DNA of 39,598 bases, taken from positions 1-39,598 of the forward strand of contig CAJXRU010000026.1 of assembly GCA_913060565.1 (NCBI GenBank). Direction: 5' to 3'. The translations under genes were made by a program, and so were the position numbers. Positions 23,564-30,878 of the stretch are shown piece by piece. A model generated the notes under the pieces. It made no database searches. It saw only the letters and a list, made by a program, of their open reading frames with translations, and was not told the DNA's origin. Position 1 is the first letter of the stretch; every line of letters starts with the position of its first letter. Source of the stretch: an uncultured Gammaproteobacteria bacterium. GTDB lineage: Bacteria > Pseudomonadota > Gammaproteobacteria > Enterobacterales > Psychrobiaceae.

Positions 23564-24457
23564 ATGAAAAAAACAATTTTCTCAGTCGCACTAACAGCAG
23601 CAAGCGTGCTACTCACATCCAACTCAATGGCGTCAGAAACCCAATGCCTTAACGCAAACGTGTCAGGTCAAGGCCAAGCCGTACTACTGTTACCGGGGTT
23701 TATTAGTGATGAATCGGTATGGACAGAGGTACGCAACGATTTAGCAAAGCAATATCAAGTTCACCAGCTATCAATCGCCGGGTTTGGAAAAAATAAAGCC
23801 TGCGGCCAAGCAAGCACTATCATGAGCGCAGTCAAAGGTGAGCTAGCAACTTACCTCTCAACAAATAAATTACAAAACCCAATTCTCATTGGTCACAGCA
23901 TGGGCGGCTTATTAGCATTTGATACCTCCCTAAATCCAAACATCAACTTAAAAGCAGCTATTTCTGTTGATGGTTTACCATTCATCGGCCCTATTTTTAC
24001 CCGCAACAATCAAACTACAGCGGATGATTTAACGCCACAAGCAACGGCCATGAAAACCATGTACCAACAAGCAACACCTGAGCAATTAGTTGCTTTTACC
24101 AAACAAGGCATCATGCTGCAAACTAACCAACCATCTCGCTACAACGACATTATCAACATGGCAAAACGCTCAGATCCAACAACCGCTGGTAGTGCACTAC
24201 ATTCTGTAATGACAACCGATCTACGGCCCAAACTAGCCAAACTAACAAATCCTGTGTTATTAATTGGCGCATCAGGTGCTTTTACCACTGATGCGCAACA
24301 TCAAGCAGCCAAAGCAATGTACCAAGCGCAAATACAGCAAGCACCTCACGTAGAACTAGCGATGAATAGCAAAGGACATCACTTTTTGATGTGGGATCAA
24401 ACCAATTGGTTAATTAACACGATCAAAACTTATATCTCACAACAGTCAGACGTCTAA
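23564..24457 (+). CDS. Secreted alpha/beta-fold hydrolase
   Basis: A 297-residue hydrolase with a Sec signal peptide (MKKTIFSVALTAASVLLTSNSMAS, cleavage near SMA-SE). The fold shows the oxyanion strand GQAVLLLPGFISDESVW, nucleophile elbow GHSMGG with Ser112, a likely acid in the region after LTNPVLLIGASGAF, and the catalytic His in NSKGHHFLMWDQ near the C-terminus. The length and layout match peroxidase/lactonase/esterase-type single-domain hydrolases, and the substrate cannot be told from sequence. A clear GGAG precedes the ATG. A 7-bp hairpin follows 17 bases after the stop, before the ECF sigma gene on the same strand. The two may share a transcript with attenuation between them. Confidence 0.9.
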   Translation: MKKTIFSVALTAASVLLTSNSMASETQCLNANVSGQGQAVLLLPGFISDESVWTEVRNDLAKQYQVHQLSIAGFGKNKACGQASTIMSAVKGELATYLSTNKLQNPILIGHSMGGLLAFDTSLNPNINLKAAISVDGLPFIGPIFTRNNQTTADDLTPQATAMKTMYQQATPEQLVAFTKQGIMLQTNQPSRYNDIINMAKRSDPTTAGSALHSVMTTDLRPKLAKLTNPVLLIGASGAFTTDAQHQAAKAMYQAQIQQAPHVELAMNSKGHHFLMWDQTNWLINTIKTYISQQSDV

Positions 24458-24473
24458 TAACGTTAAAAATATT

Positions 24474-24494
24474 GGGCTGATGATATCTCAGCCC
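24474..24494 (+). terminator. Hairpin between hydrolase and sigma factor (weak terminator or attenuator)
   Basis: A perfect 7-bp stem GGGCTGA (24474-24480) / TCAGCCC (24488-24494) with a 7-base loop ends only 6 bases before the AAAGG Shine-Dalgarno of the sigma-factor gene. The following bases (TTAGTAAAA) are a poor U-tract, so partial termination or translational tuning is more likely than full stop. Confidence 0.5.
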
Positions 24495-24513
24495 TTAGTA
24501 AAAGGTGATTACC

Positions 24514-25656
24514 ATGCATTCATCAACAACGCTAAACGAACAAACCCTACAATTAGCACGAGCAGGCGATAAACAAGCATTCTCAATACTTGTTAATTAC
24601 CTCAACAACACAGTGCATGCAATTGCACTCAATATCACTCGTGACTTACAACATAGCCACGATGTTAGCCAGCTCGTATTTATCAAGGTATGGCAACAGC
24701 TCGATGAGTTAAAAACAAGCGACAGTCTTTTACCTTGGGTACGTCAAATTACCCGTTATACCGCCATTAACTTTGTGCGAGACAACAAACATCGCACCGA
24801 GTTAGCCAGCGATGACGCCACCATTGAATCATTGCTAGACGACGTGGTTAATAATCACGACCTCAATGAAAAATCGATGATTACAAGGCAACAAAATCAA
24901 GTCATTAATCACCTGATAGACCAATTACCAGATGAAAGTCGCGAAATCGTTTTACTCTATTATCGCCAAGAGCACGACAGCGCTGTTGTTGCCAACCTAT
25001 TAGGATTAACCACAGTCACCGTCCGAAAAAGATTGCAACGGGTACGTGAGCAACTCAAAGAGCAGGTATTGGAAAAATACGGCAAAGTGCTCTTTGCAAC
25101 GACGCCAATTGCCATTGATATTTCTCTAGCGCTCGCCACAAGTACAGCTTCCCCTCTTGCAGCCGCAACATTAGGAAGTCACGCCAGTATGAGCCAAAGC
25201 CATTGGTTGGGGAAATTAACCTACCTCTTAGGCGGCGCGATTATTGGTGCATTCTTTGGCGTGCTCGCCAATACTTTTGCGATTAACAAAACCATTAAGC
25301 ATATCGATAATGATGAAGACATTGCCTCTCTCAAACGCTTAAAACGTCACGGTAACATTTGGATAATTGGCAGTGCCCTCGCCCTTACCGCGAGTTATCA
25401 ATGGACACAAGGCTGGTTAATGCCTGTTATCACCTACGCATTATTCCTAATAGGGTTAACAGTTGTTGTGAATACGACTAACACAATCAGTCGCCAAAAC
25501 CTTCAGCGCCAAGCGCCTAACGACCAACGGGCTAGAAAATTACTGTCACGCAGTCAATGGACCTGCAAATTGGGCTACTTATTGGGATTTGGCGGCGGTA
25601 GTGCAGGACTGCTCATAGGTTTATATCAAAATGGCCGCTTTGAACTCTTATTATAA
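24514..25656 (+). CDS. ECF-type RNA polymerase sigma factor fused to a C-terminal membrane domain
   Basis: The N-terminal half is an ECF sigma factor. Region 2 is LARAGDKQAFSILVNYLNNTVHAIA through HDVSQLVFIKVWQQLDEL and PWVRQITRYTAINFVRDNKH. Region 4 is INHLIDQLPDESREIVLLYYRQ followed by the helix-turn-helix VVANLLGLTTVTVRKRLQRVREQL. The remaining 190 or so residues are not sigma-like. They contain about four membrane helices, for example YLLGGAIIGAFFGVLANTF, IWIIGSALALTASYQW, LMPVITYALFLIGLTVVV and LGYLLGFGGGSAGLLIGLY. No separate anti-sigma gene follows, so the membrane domain may itself tether the sigma factor until a signal releases it (inference). ATG 24514 is chosen: AAAGG lies 8 bases upstream, whereas the in-frame GTG 24505 overlaps that site. 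Confidence 0.88.
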   Translation: MHSSTTLNEQTLQLARAGDKQAFSILVNYLNNTVHAIALNITRDLQHSHDVSQLVFIKVWQQLDELKTSDSLLPWVRQITRYTAINFVRDNKHRTELASDDATIESLLDDVVNNHDLNEKSMITRQQNQVINHLIDQLPDESREIVLLYYRQEHDSAVVANLLGLTTVTVRKRLQRVREQLKEQVLEKYGKVLFATTPIAIDISLALATSTASPLAAATLGSHASMSQSHWLGKLTYLLGGAIIGAFFGVLANTFAINKTIKHIDNDEDIASLKRLKRHGNIWIIGSALALTASYQWTQGWLMPVITYALFLIGLTVVVNTTNTISRQNLQRQAPNDQRARKLLSRSQWTCKLGYLLGFGGGSAGLLIGLYQNGRFELLL

Positions 25657-25672
25657 ATGATTCGAAGTGAGT

Positions 25673-25697
25673 GCTTGTCATTGCCCCAATGACAAGC
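25673..25697 (+). terminator. Strong hairpin after the sigma-factor gene
   Basis: A perfect 11-bp stem GCTTGTCATTG (25673-25683) / CAATGACAAGC (25687-25697) with a CCC loop begins 16 bases after the stop codon. There is no real U-tract, so it could be a factor-assisted terminator or an RNA 3'-end stabiliser. Confidence 0.5.
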
Positions 25698-25757
25698 GTC
25701 AAACTGAAAAATCACGCCTAGAAACATATTTTTACAACTATAGCTCGTATTCCCCCC

Positions 25758-25786
25758 TTGCCACTTAGTAACATTTGTTACATTAT
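25758..25786 (+). promoter_or_regulatory. Candidate promoter with embedded palindrome upstream of S46 peptidase
   Basis: TTGCCA (25758-25763) and CATTAT (25781-25786) are 17 bases apart, a fair sigma-70 match. The spacer carries the perfect inverted repeat GTAACA-TT-TGTTAC (25768-25781), a plausible repressor or activator site. The peptidase ATG is at 25861. Confidence 0.45.
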
Positions 25787-25860
25787 AACGCCCGATAGTA
25801 TTTTCCAATTATGACAAAAACACACTTTGGAAAACTTTATTTCAACCTAGGAATGAAAAT

Positions 25861-28038
25861 ATGTTTAACAAAAATTTGCTAAAGGCAATTCCTTTGGCGT
25901 CAGCATTATTAGCTGGCAACGCGTTCGCTGATGAAGGCATGTGGCAACCACATCAATTAAAAGAAATTAGTGGCAAACTTAAAAAAGCAGGGCTTAAATT
26001 AGATCCGTCACAAATGGAAAACCTTGATCAGTTTCCAATGAATGCGATTATCAGTCTAGGTGGCTGTACTGCATCATTCTTATCTGACACAGGCTTAGCA
26101 ATTACTAACCACCACTGTGCTTACGGCTCAATTCAGTACAATTCGACTGAAAAGAAAAATTTATTAAAACAAGGTTTTGTTGCTAAAGATAAATCTCAAG
26201 AACTTCAGGCAGCGCCGGGTTCTCGTATTTACGTGACAGAATCACTCACCGATGTTACTGCTAAGATTACCGGTTCGATTCCTTCATCAGTGAAAGGACA
26301 AGCTTATTTCAAAGCCATTGAAAAAAATCAAAAAGAACTCGTTTCTGCATGTGAAACCTCACAAGATTACCGCTGTGAAGTCTACAGTTTCCACGGCGGC
26401 CTAGAATATTTCCTCATTAAACAGCTATCAATTCGTGACGTGCGTTTAGTGTACGCACCACCATCGAGCATCGGTAAATTTGGCGGCGATACCGACAACT
26501 GGATGTGGCCACGTCACACAGGCGATTGGGCATTCTACCGCGCATACGTTAGCAAAGACGGTAAACCAGCAGATTATTCAGAAGACAATGTGCCATTTAA
26601 ACCAAAAGCCTTCCTAAAAGTGAATGCCGATGGCGTTCGCAATAGTGATTACGTGATGGTACTTGGCTACCCAGGCCGTACCAATCGTTACCGCACCGTT
26701 GATGAAGTGGAAAACCAATTTACATGGGTGTACCCAACGTCTAAACAGTATCGCGAAGACTACATCAATATTATCAAAGACATTGCACCAGCTGGCAGTG
26801 ACGCACGCATCAAATACGAAAGTACATTAGCAAGCCTAGCTAACTACGCTAAAAACTTTGGTTCGATGATCGAAAGTTATAACAAAGGCGACATGCTCGA
26901 GCGTAAACAAGCAGAGTTACAGGCACTGCAACAGTGGATCAACAGCTCTAAACAGCGTAAGAACAAATACGCCAAAGCATTGACCGAACTAAACACGTTA
27001 ATTGCTCAAGGTAAAAAAGGTCAAGAACGTGATTTATTAATGGGTTACTTGGGTAGCACAAATATGATGAGCGTGGCCAAGCGTCTTTACCGTTTAGCCA
27101 ATGAAAAAACTAAGTCTGATACTGAGCGTAAACAAGGTTATCAAGACCGTGACATGAACCGTTTCACTCAAGGTATGAAACGCGTAAATCGTCGTTACGA
27201 CGCAGAGGTTGATAAGGCAGTTCTTGAGCACTTTATTGGTCTTTACGCACAGCTTCCTAAGAAAGAGCGCAACGCAACTTTTGACAAGTTCTTCGACATT
27301 AGCAAAAACTTCGACGCTAAAAAACTTGCGGCTAAGCTAAACATGATGCACAAAAACACCAAGCTTGATGAAGAAGCGACGCGTTTAGCATGGATGAATA
27401 AATCAGTAAGCGACTTTAAAAACAGCAACGATCCGTACATCCAATTTGCTGTGTCGCAATACGATAATGATCGCAAGTTAGAAAAGAAAGCTGAAGCATT
27501 ATTCGGCAAACTAGCACAAGCTCGCCCTGCCTTCATGGAAGCAATGATTGCTTATAAGAAGAGTAAAGGCGAACCAGTCTATGCTGACGCGAATAGCTCA
27601 CTGCGTATCACTTACGGCAACGTTATGGGATATTCACCACAAGACGGTATCACGGCAACACCATTTACGACATTGGAAGGCTTACTGGCTAAATACAAAG
27701 CAGGTGATGCTGAATTTGATTTATTCGACAACATTCGCAAAGCCATCGCTGATAAAAACTACGGTAAATACTACCGTAAAGATTTAGACTCAGTACCAGT
27801 AAACTACCTATCTAACCTAGATATCACGGGTGGTAACTCAGGCTCTCCTACCCTAAACGGTAAAGGTGAATTTGTTGGTTTAGTATTTGATGGTGTTTAT
27901 GAATCAATCATCGGTGATTGGGATTACGATACAAAGTACAAACGCGCAATCCACACCAGCGTGCCATTTATGCTATGGACAATGGAAAACATCGACGGTG
28001 CCCAAAACATTGTTGATGAAATGACTATCGTTAAATAA
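25861..28038 (+). CDS. S46 family dipeptidyl-peptidase (DPP7-like)
   Basis: A periplasmic serine exopeptidase that removes dipeptides from the N-terminus of peptides. A Sec signal (ending NAFA-DEG, about residue 23) precedes the mature MWQPHQL start typical of the family. The catalytic triad is His85 (ITNHHCAYGSIQYNS), Asp in GGDTDNWMWPRHTGDWAFYR and Ser in ITGGNSGSPTLNGKG. The segment after the Ser reads FVGLVFDGVYESIIGDWDYD, with Gly at the specificity position, which resembles DPP7 (hydrophobic P1) rather than DPP11 (Asp/Glu, where Arg occupies the site). Length 725 residues is normal. It stands alone with its own promoter and a downstream inverted repeat. It likely feeds amino acids to the catabolic genes in this window. 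Confidence 0.94.
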   Translation: MFNKNLLKAIPLASALLAGNAFADEGMWQPHQLKEISGKLKKAGLKLDPSQMENLDQFPMNAIISLGGCTASFLSDTGLAITNHHCAYGSIQYNSTEKKNLLKQGFVAKDKSQELQAAPGSRIYVTESLTDVTAKITGSIPSSVKGQAYFKAIEKNQKELVSACETSQDYRCEVYSFHGGLEYFLIKQLSIRDVRLVYAPPSSIGKFGGDTDNWMWPRHTGDWAFYRAYVSKDGKPADYSEDNVPFKPKAFLKVNADGVRNSDYVMVLGYPGRTNRYRTVDEVENQFTWVYPTSKQYREDYINIIKDIAPAGSDARIKYESTLASLANYAKNFGSMIESYNKGDMLERKQAELQALQQWINSSKQRKNKYAKALTELNTLIAQGKKGQERDLLMGYLGSTNMMSVAKRLYRLANEKTKSDTERKQGYQDRDMNRFTQGMKRVNRRYDAEVDKAVLEHFIGLYAQLPKKERNATFDKFFDISKNFDAKKLAAKLNMMHKNTKLDEEATRLAWMNKSVSDFKNSNDPYIQFAVSQYDNDRKLEKKAEALFGKLAQARPAFMEAMIAYKKSKGEPVYADANSSLRITYGNVMGYSPQDGITATPFTTLEGLLAKYKAGDAEFDLFDNIRKAIADKNYGKYYRKDLDSVPVNYLSNLDITGGNSGSPTLNGKGEFVGLVFDGVYESIIGDWDYDTKYKRAIHTSVPFMLWTMENIDGAQNIVDEMTIVK

Positions 28039-28054
28039 CTTAGACAAACATAAG

Positions 28055-28099
28055 GAAAAAGCCGTTCAACTATGACAATTGGAAAACAAACGGCTTGGC
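28055..28099 (+). terminator. Possible terminator after S46 peptidase
   Basis: AAGCCGTT (about 28060-28067) and AACGGCTT (about 28089-28096) form an 8-bp stem with a loop of about 20 bases, preceded by A and followed by a T-poor stretch. It is positioned about 20 bases after the stop. The long loop and absent U-tract make it weak. Confidence 0.45.
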
Positions 28100-28117
28100 T
28101 TTCCCGTCGTTTAGCAC

Positions 28118-28270
28118 CTTAAATGAGAAATTGACCAACATAAAAATCATGGATGATTTTTAAGTATTTGCCGCAGGCAACTGCATGGACGCAGGAGGTA
28201 GAGCAACGCAGGGAGCAGTTGCCGAAATGCGGATCAAATACGGTGTTGGATAGGCAATTTTTCATTTAAG
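28118..28270. repeat. 153-bp fold-back (MITE-like or structured-RNA) element
   Basis: Terminal inverted repeats of 16 bp, 15 matching (CTTAAATGAGAAATTG at 28118-28133 and its near-complement at 28255-28270), enclose nested pairings. These are a hairpin AAAAATCAT/ATGATTTTT (28142-28161), then GTATTTG/CAAATAC (28164-28170 with 28235-28241), CCGCA/TGCGG, and GGCAACTGC/GCAGTTGCC (28176-28184 with 28215-28223). The whole can fold into one long structure. It holds no open reading frame. Similar GCAGGAGGTAGAGCAACGCA-bearing intergenic repeats occur in Alteromonadales genomes (from memory). No target-site duplication was established. Confidence 0.65.
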
Positions 28271-28374
28271 ATGAGTGCTGAACCACGGGTCGCCTTTGAA
28301 AATAACATCCTTGTTATTTGTTCTTCGAACCAGCTAACGCTGTCTAAAATCATTCCTGATAATTTTTTCTTTTG

Positions 28375-28408
28375 GTTACTTTTCTTTGGCGAAGCAAAGA
28401 AAAGTAAC
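28375..28408. repeat. 14-bp perfect inverted repeat with 6-base loop (REP-like hairpin)
   Basis: GTTACTTTTCTTTG (28375-28388) and CAAAGAAAAGTAAC (28395-28408) pair perfectly around loop GCGAAG. This kind of palindrome is common between genes in marine gammaproteobacteria. It lies about 110 bases beyond the end of the saccharopine dehydrogenase gene and may act as an RNA-stabilising or terminating structure on either strand. The rest of the 28039-28520 gap holds the fold-back element and a small AAATAAC/GTTATTT hairpin (about 28300-28320), and no gene. Confidence 0.7.
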
Positions 28409-28520
28409 TGGGGGGCTTTCTACAAGCTTTAATTAAGCAAACGTTCGCTAATAGCACACCATATTATTCCCCGGAGTCAATTTTTAAACTAATAAAAATT
28501 AGAAATTTTACTTCCACATA

Positions 28521-29675
28521 TTACTCAGTAACAAAAATCTTCTCATCCAACCTAGCTAATTGCTCCAACCAACCATCAACAGTTTGTTTATTATGAGGCG
28601 CAGGAGAAACACCTTGTGGCAATTCACCAGCCAACAACGACTCAATCGCAATAGCCACGGTCAATGATACTAAACGTGCCATCGCTGAACCGCGCTCATT
28701 TCCTTTCTCATCAATACCATAAGCCTGTTTAAATACCGTATTTTCACCGCTAGGATCTTTTACCTCTAACACAACAGACAGCACAACGCGATCAGCCTCG
28801 CCGTCGTCGTATTGGTGTTTATCCCACAAGTCATCACTGATAGCGGCTAATTTAGCCATGCCATCGTCACCGGTTAATGTGTCGACCTGAGTAAACAGTT
28901 CATCCCACGCCTGAGCCCAACCATTTAAACGCAATGTACCTCGCACAAATTCTTGCACATTCCAACCATCACTCATTCCATACTGACCAACAAAAGGCAC
29001 AGAATCACGATTTGGATACGCTTGAAAGGTTTCTGTCGTGCCATTGGCCAGCGGCATGTCAAAATCATTGAGCGCCGTCCATGGTTTTTGCGTAGTGGCA
29101 GGCGCGCCATTTTCAATCCATTGTGCAGGTGATTTTAATGCTTTTAACACCCCTAGTGGCGACCATGAAAACTTATACTTAAAATCATTTGGTACACTTG
29201 GGAAACCACCGCAATACGAGCGGAAAAAGTGCTGATTGTCTTTATTAAACGATGCTGACGATTGATAATCTTCTACTAATGCATGGGCTAAGAGATGATC
29301 TAAGCCAGGATCTAAACCCACTTCATTCACAAAACACAAATTGGCTGATTTTGCTTGAGCATCAAGAGCCTGCATCTCTGGCGAGATATAACTACTTGAA
29401 ACAAAATGTGCATTTTTAGCTAAACAAAGCTCAGCCACTTGCAAGTGCATGGTCGCAGGTAACATCGATACAACCACATCGCCAGTATTTACCGTTGCAC
29501 TTAATACATCCCAATCCAATGCTTTAACATCAACATCGCAACCTAAGGCATCAACCGCCTCTTGTGCTTTTGATAACGTACGATTCCACAAAATAAGCGG
29601 CTGCGGCGACAAGGCAATTTTCTCAATGCCAGGTAACGATGATAAGCCAGCGCCTAACCAATGAACTGTTTTCAT
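28521..29675 (-). CDS. Saccharopine dehydrogenase (L-glutamate-forming type)
   Basis: Splits saccharopine into glutamate and 2-aminoadipate semialdehyde with an NAD(P)+ cofactor. It begins with a Rossmann-type VHWLGAGLSSLPGIEKIA, continues with SMLPATMHLQVAELCL, FVSSSYISPEMQALD and the family mark FVNEVGLDPGLDHLLAHALVEDY, then YCGGFPSVPNDFKYKFSWSP. That order is characteristic of yeast Lys9/mammalian AASS C-half homologues. Length is 384 residues. It lies 9 bases after the lysine-forming saccharopine dehydrogenase, so the two steps from lysine to the semialdehyde are encoded together. No aminoadipate semialdehyde dehydrogenase is present in the window. Direction of flux (catabolic) is inferred from bacterial context. 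Confidence 0.9.
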   Translation of the reverse strand: MKTVHWLGAGLSSLPGIEKIALSPQPLILWNRTLSKAQEAVDALGCDVDVKALDWDVLSATVNTGDVVVSMLPATMHLQVAELCLAKNAHFVSSSYISPEMQALDAQAKSANLCFVNEVGLDPGLDHLLAHALVEDYQSSASFNKDNQHFFRSYCGGFPSVPNDFKYKFSWSPLGVLKALKSPAQWIENGAPATTQKPWTALNDFDMPLANGTTETFQAYPNRDSVPFVGQYGMSDGWNVQEFVRGTLRLNGWAQAWDELFTQVDTLTGDDGMAKLAAISDDLWDKHQYDDGEADRVVLSVVLEVKDPSGENTVFKQAYGIDEKGNERGSAMARLVSLTVAIAIESLLAGELPQGVSPAPHNKQTVDGWLEQLARLDEKIFVTE

Positions 29676-29684
29676 AACTCTCTC

Positions 29685-30752
29685 TTATAATTGTTTTATT
29701 TTTTCATTAAAGATGTTGTGAGCGCGTTGCCAAACACCTTGATTTAAATTATCTAATTGCAATAAATGCGGCAGTAATTGCTGACAAAAGTCTTCACTGC
29801 TTTCCACAGGTAATAGCGATGGTAAATGGTCAATAGCCACTAAATCTAACGGATTTTCACCATCAACAAGTCGTAATAACGGATTATCAAACGTTGTGCA
29901 TTGTTCATATATCGGCAAAGGATTGTAATCACCATAAGGATCGCAGCTCACATCACAAATGATGGCCAATTGACGGCTATTATCATTTAACATTTCTGTC
30001 GTTACAAATGGCGGTAATGCTTGTTGCACAAAAACACAATTAATCACGACATCAAAGGACAAAATATCAGCAAATGGGCCACCGACCTTAGTTTCTTCAA
30101 TGTCCCATTGCGTTACGTGTGCCCCTACTTTTTGGGCAAATTCTACGGCACCACGTCCACTGCGTCCCTTAGCGCCAATAACCAAAACGTTTGGTGGCGG
30201 AAGATTAGAAAATCCAGCCCCTACGTCATCAACCATCGCTTGTTGGTTACGATAAGAAGACAATGGCGCCAGCATTGGTGTTTGACGGGCAAGGCGTCCC
30301 GCGAACGCTTTTAGCGCCACACCAGCGCCTGCAAACCCAGCCCAATAACCAAAAGCTGCAACGCGCCGAGCATTGTCATCAACTAAATATTCTAAATCAA
30401 ATAACTGACCCCGACCGGATACAAAACGATTTAACACCTTCTTCCAACCACTTTGCTCTTTATAAGCATGAGCAAAATGAATGTGGCGATGCTTAAGTGG
30501 CGTCGTCTCTTCTTCGAGTTCTTTTAAACCCAAAATAATAATGCCATCGTCATCAAGCGTTTTCCAATGATGAGCAGGCGCTACGTCACAGCCAATAGCA
30601 CGATATTGCTGAACATCAATGGCGCTTTGCATTGATTCTTCAACGGTTACTTTAAACCCTGCATCAAGCAGCGCCTTAGCGACATTTGGCGTTAAAGCGA
30701 TACGCTCCTCTAACGGTTTGGTTTCGGCGCGTAGCCAAATATGAGTTTGCAT
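29685..30752 (-). CDS. Saccharopine dehydrogenase (L-lysine-forming type, lysine-ketoglutarate reductase activity)
   Basis: Joins lysine and 2-oxoglutarate into saccharopine (or the reverse). The sequence shows the alanine-dehydrogenase-like N-terminal domain (IWLRAETKPLEERIALTPNVAKALLDAGF, IILGLKELEEE, HIHFAHAYKEQSGW) and a nucleotide-binding domain (VLVIGAKGRSGRGAVEFAQKVGA), as in yeast Lys1. The chosen ATG at 30752 has AGGA 6 bases upstream and gives 355 residues. The longer in-frame start at 30800 would fall inside the 13-bp repeat of the promoter and has no Shine-Dalgarno. It is the first gene of the pair, 9 bases before the glutamate-forming dehydrogenase, and divergent from the kinase-aminotransferase fusion. 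The saccharopine route is uncommon in bacteria. Confidence 0.9.
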   Translation of the reverse strand: MQTHIWLRAETKPLEERIALTPNVAKALLDAGFKVTVEESMQSAIDVQQYRAIGCDVAPAHHWKTLDDDGIIILGLKELEEETTPLKHRHIHFAHAYKEQSGWKKVLNRFVSGRGQLFDLEYLVDDNARRVAAFGYWAGFAGAGVALKAFAGRLARQTPMLAPLSSYRNQQAMVDDVGAGFSNLPPPNVLVIGAKGRSGRGAVEFAQKVGAHVTQWDIEETKVGGPFADILSFDVVINCVFVQQALPPFVTTEMLNDNSRQLAIICDVSCDPYGDYNPLPIYEQCTTFDNPLLRLVDGENPLDLVAIDHLPSLLPVESSEDFCQQLLPHLLQLDNLNQGVWQRAHNIFNEKIKQL

Positions 30753-30787
30753 ACATTGTCCTGTCAGATCTTCAACATCAAGTGGCC

Positions 30788-30828
30788 ATATAGTATACAA
30801 AGCAAAAACAGGTGTATATAGTATACAA
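30788..30828. promoter_or_regulatory. Pair of 13-bp direct repeats in the shared lysine/hydroxylysine promoter
   Basis: ATATAGTATACAA occurs exactly twice, at 30788-30800 and 30816-30828, 28 bases start to start, in the 126-base gap between divergent catabolic genes. Each copy contains the palindromic core GTATAC. Two identical sites nearly three helical turns apart suggest a dimeric regulator, perhaps of the GntR type, that controls both directions. The regulator is not encoded in the window. Confidence 0.6.
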
Positions 30829-30878
30829 TTATATTTATCGTCGAATTTGCGTAGCGCATATTTTTTTAAAGGTTAGCC

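Noticed and set aside
28164-28241. CRISPR array
   Set aside because: The pairings are inverted and nested, not regularly spaced direct repeats with spacers.
30753-30800. In-frame ATG 30800 as start of the lysine-forming saccharopine dehydrogenase
   Set aside because: It lies within the 13-bp promoter repeat and has no Shine-Dalgarno, while ATG 30752 has AGGA at good spacing and matches where the domain begins.
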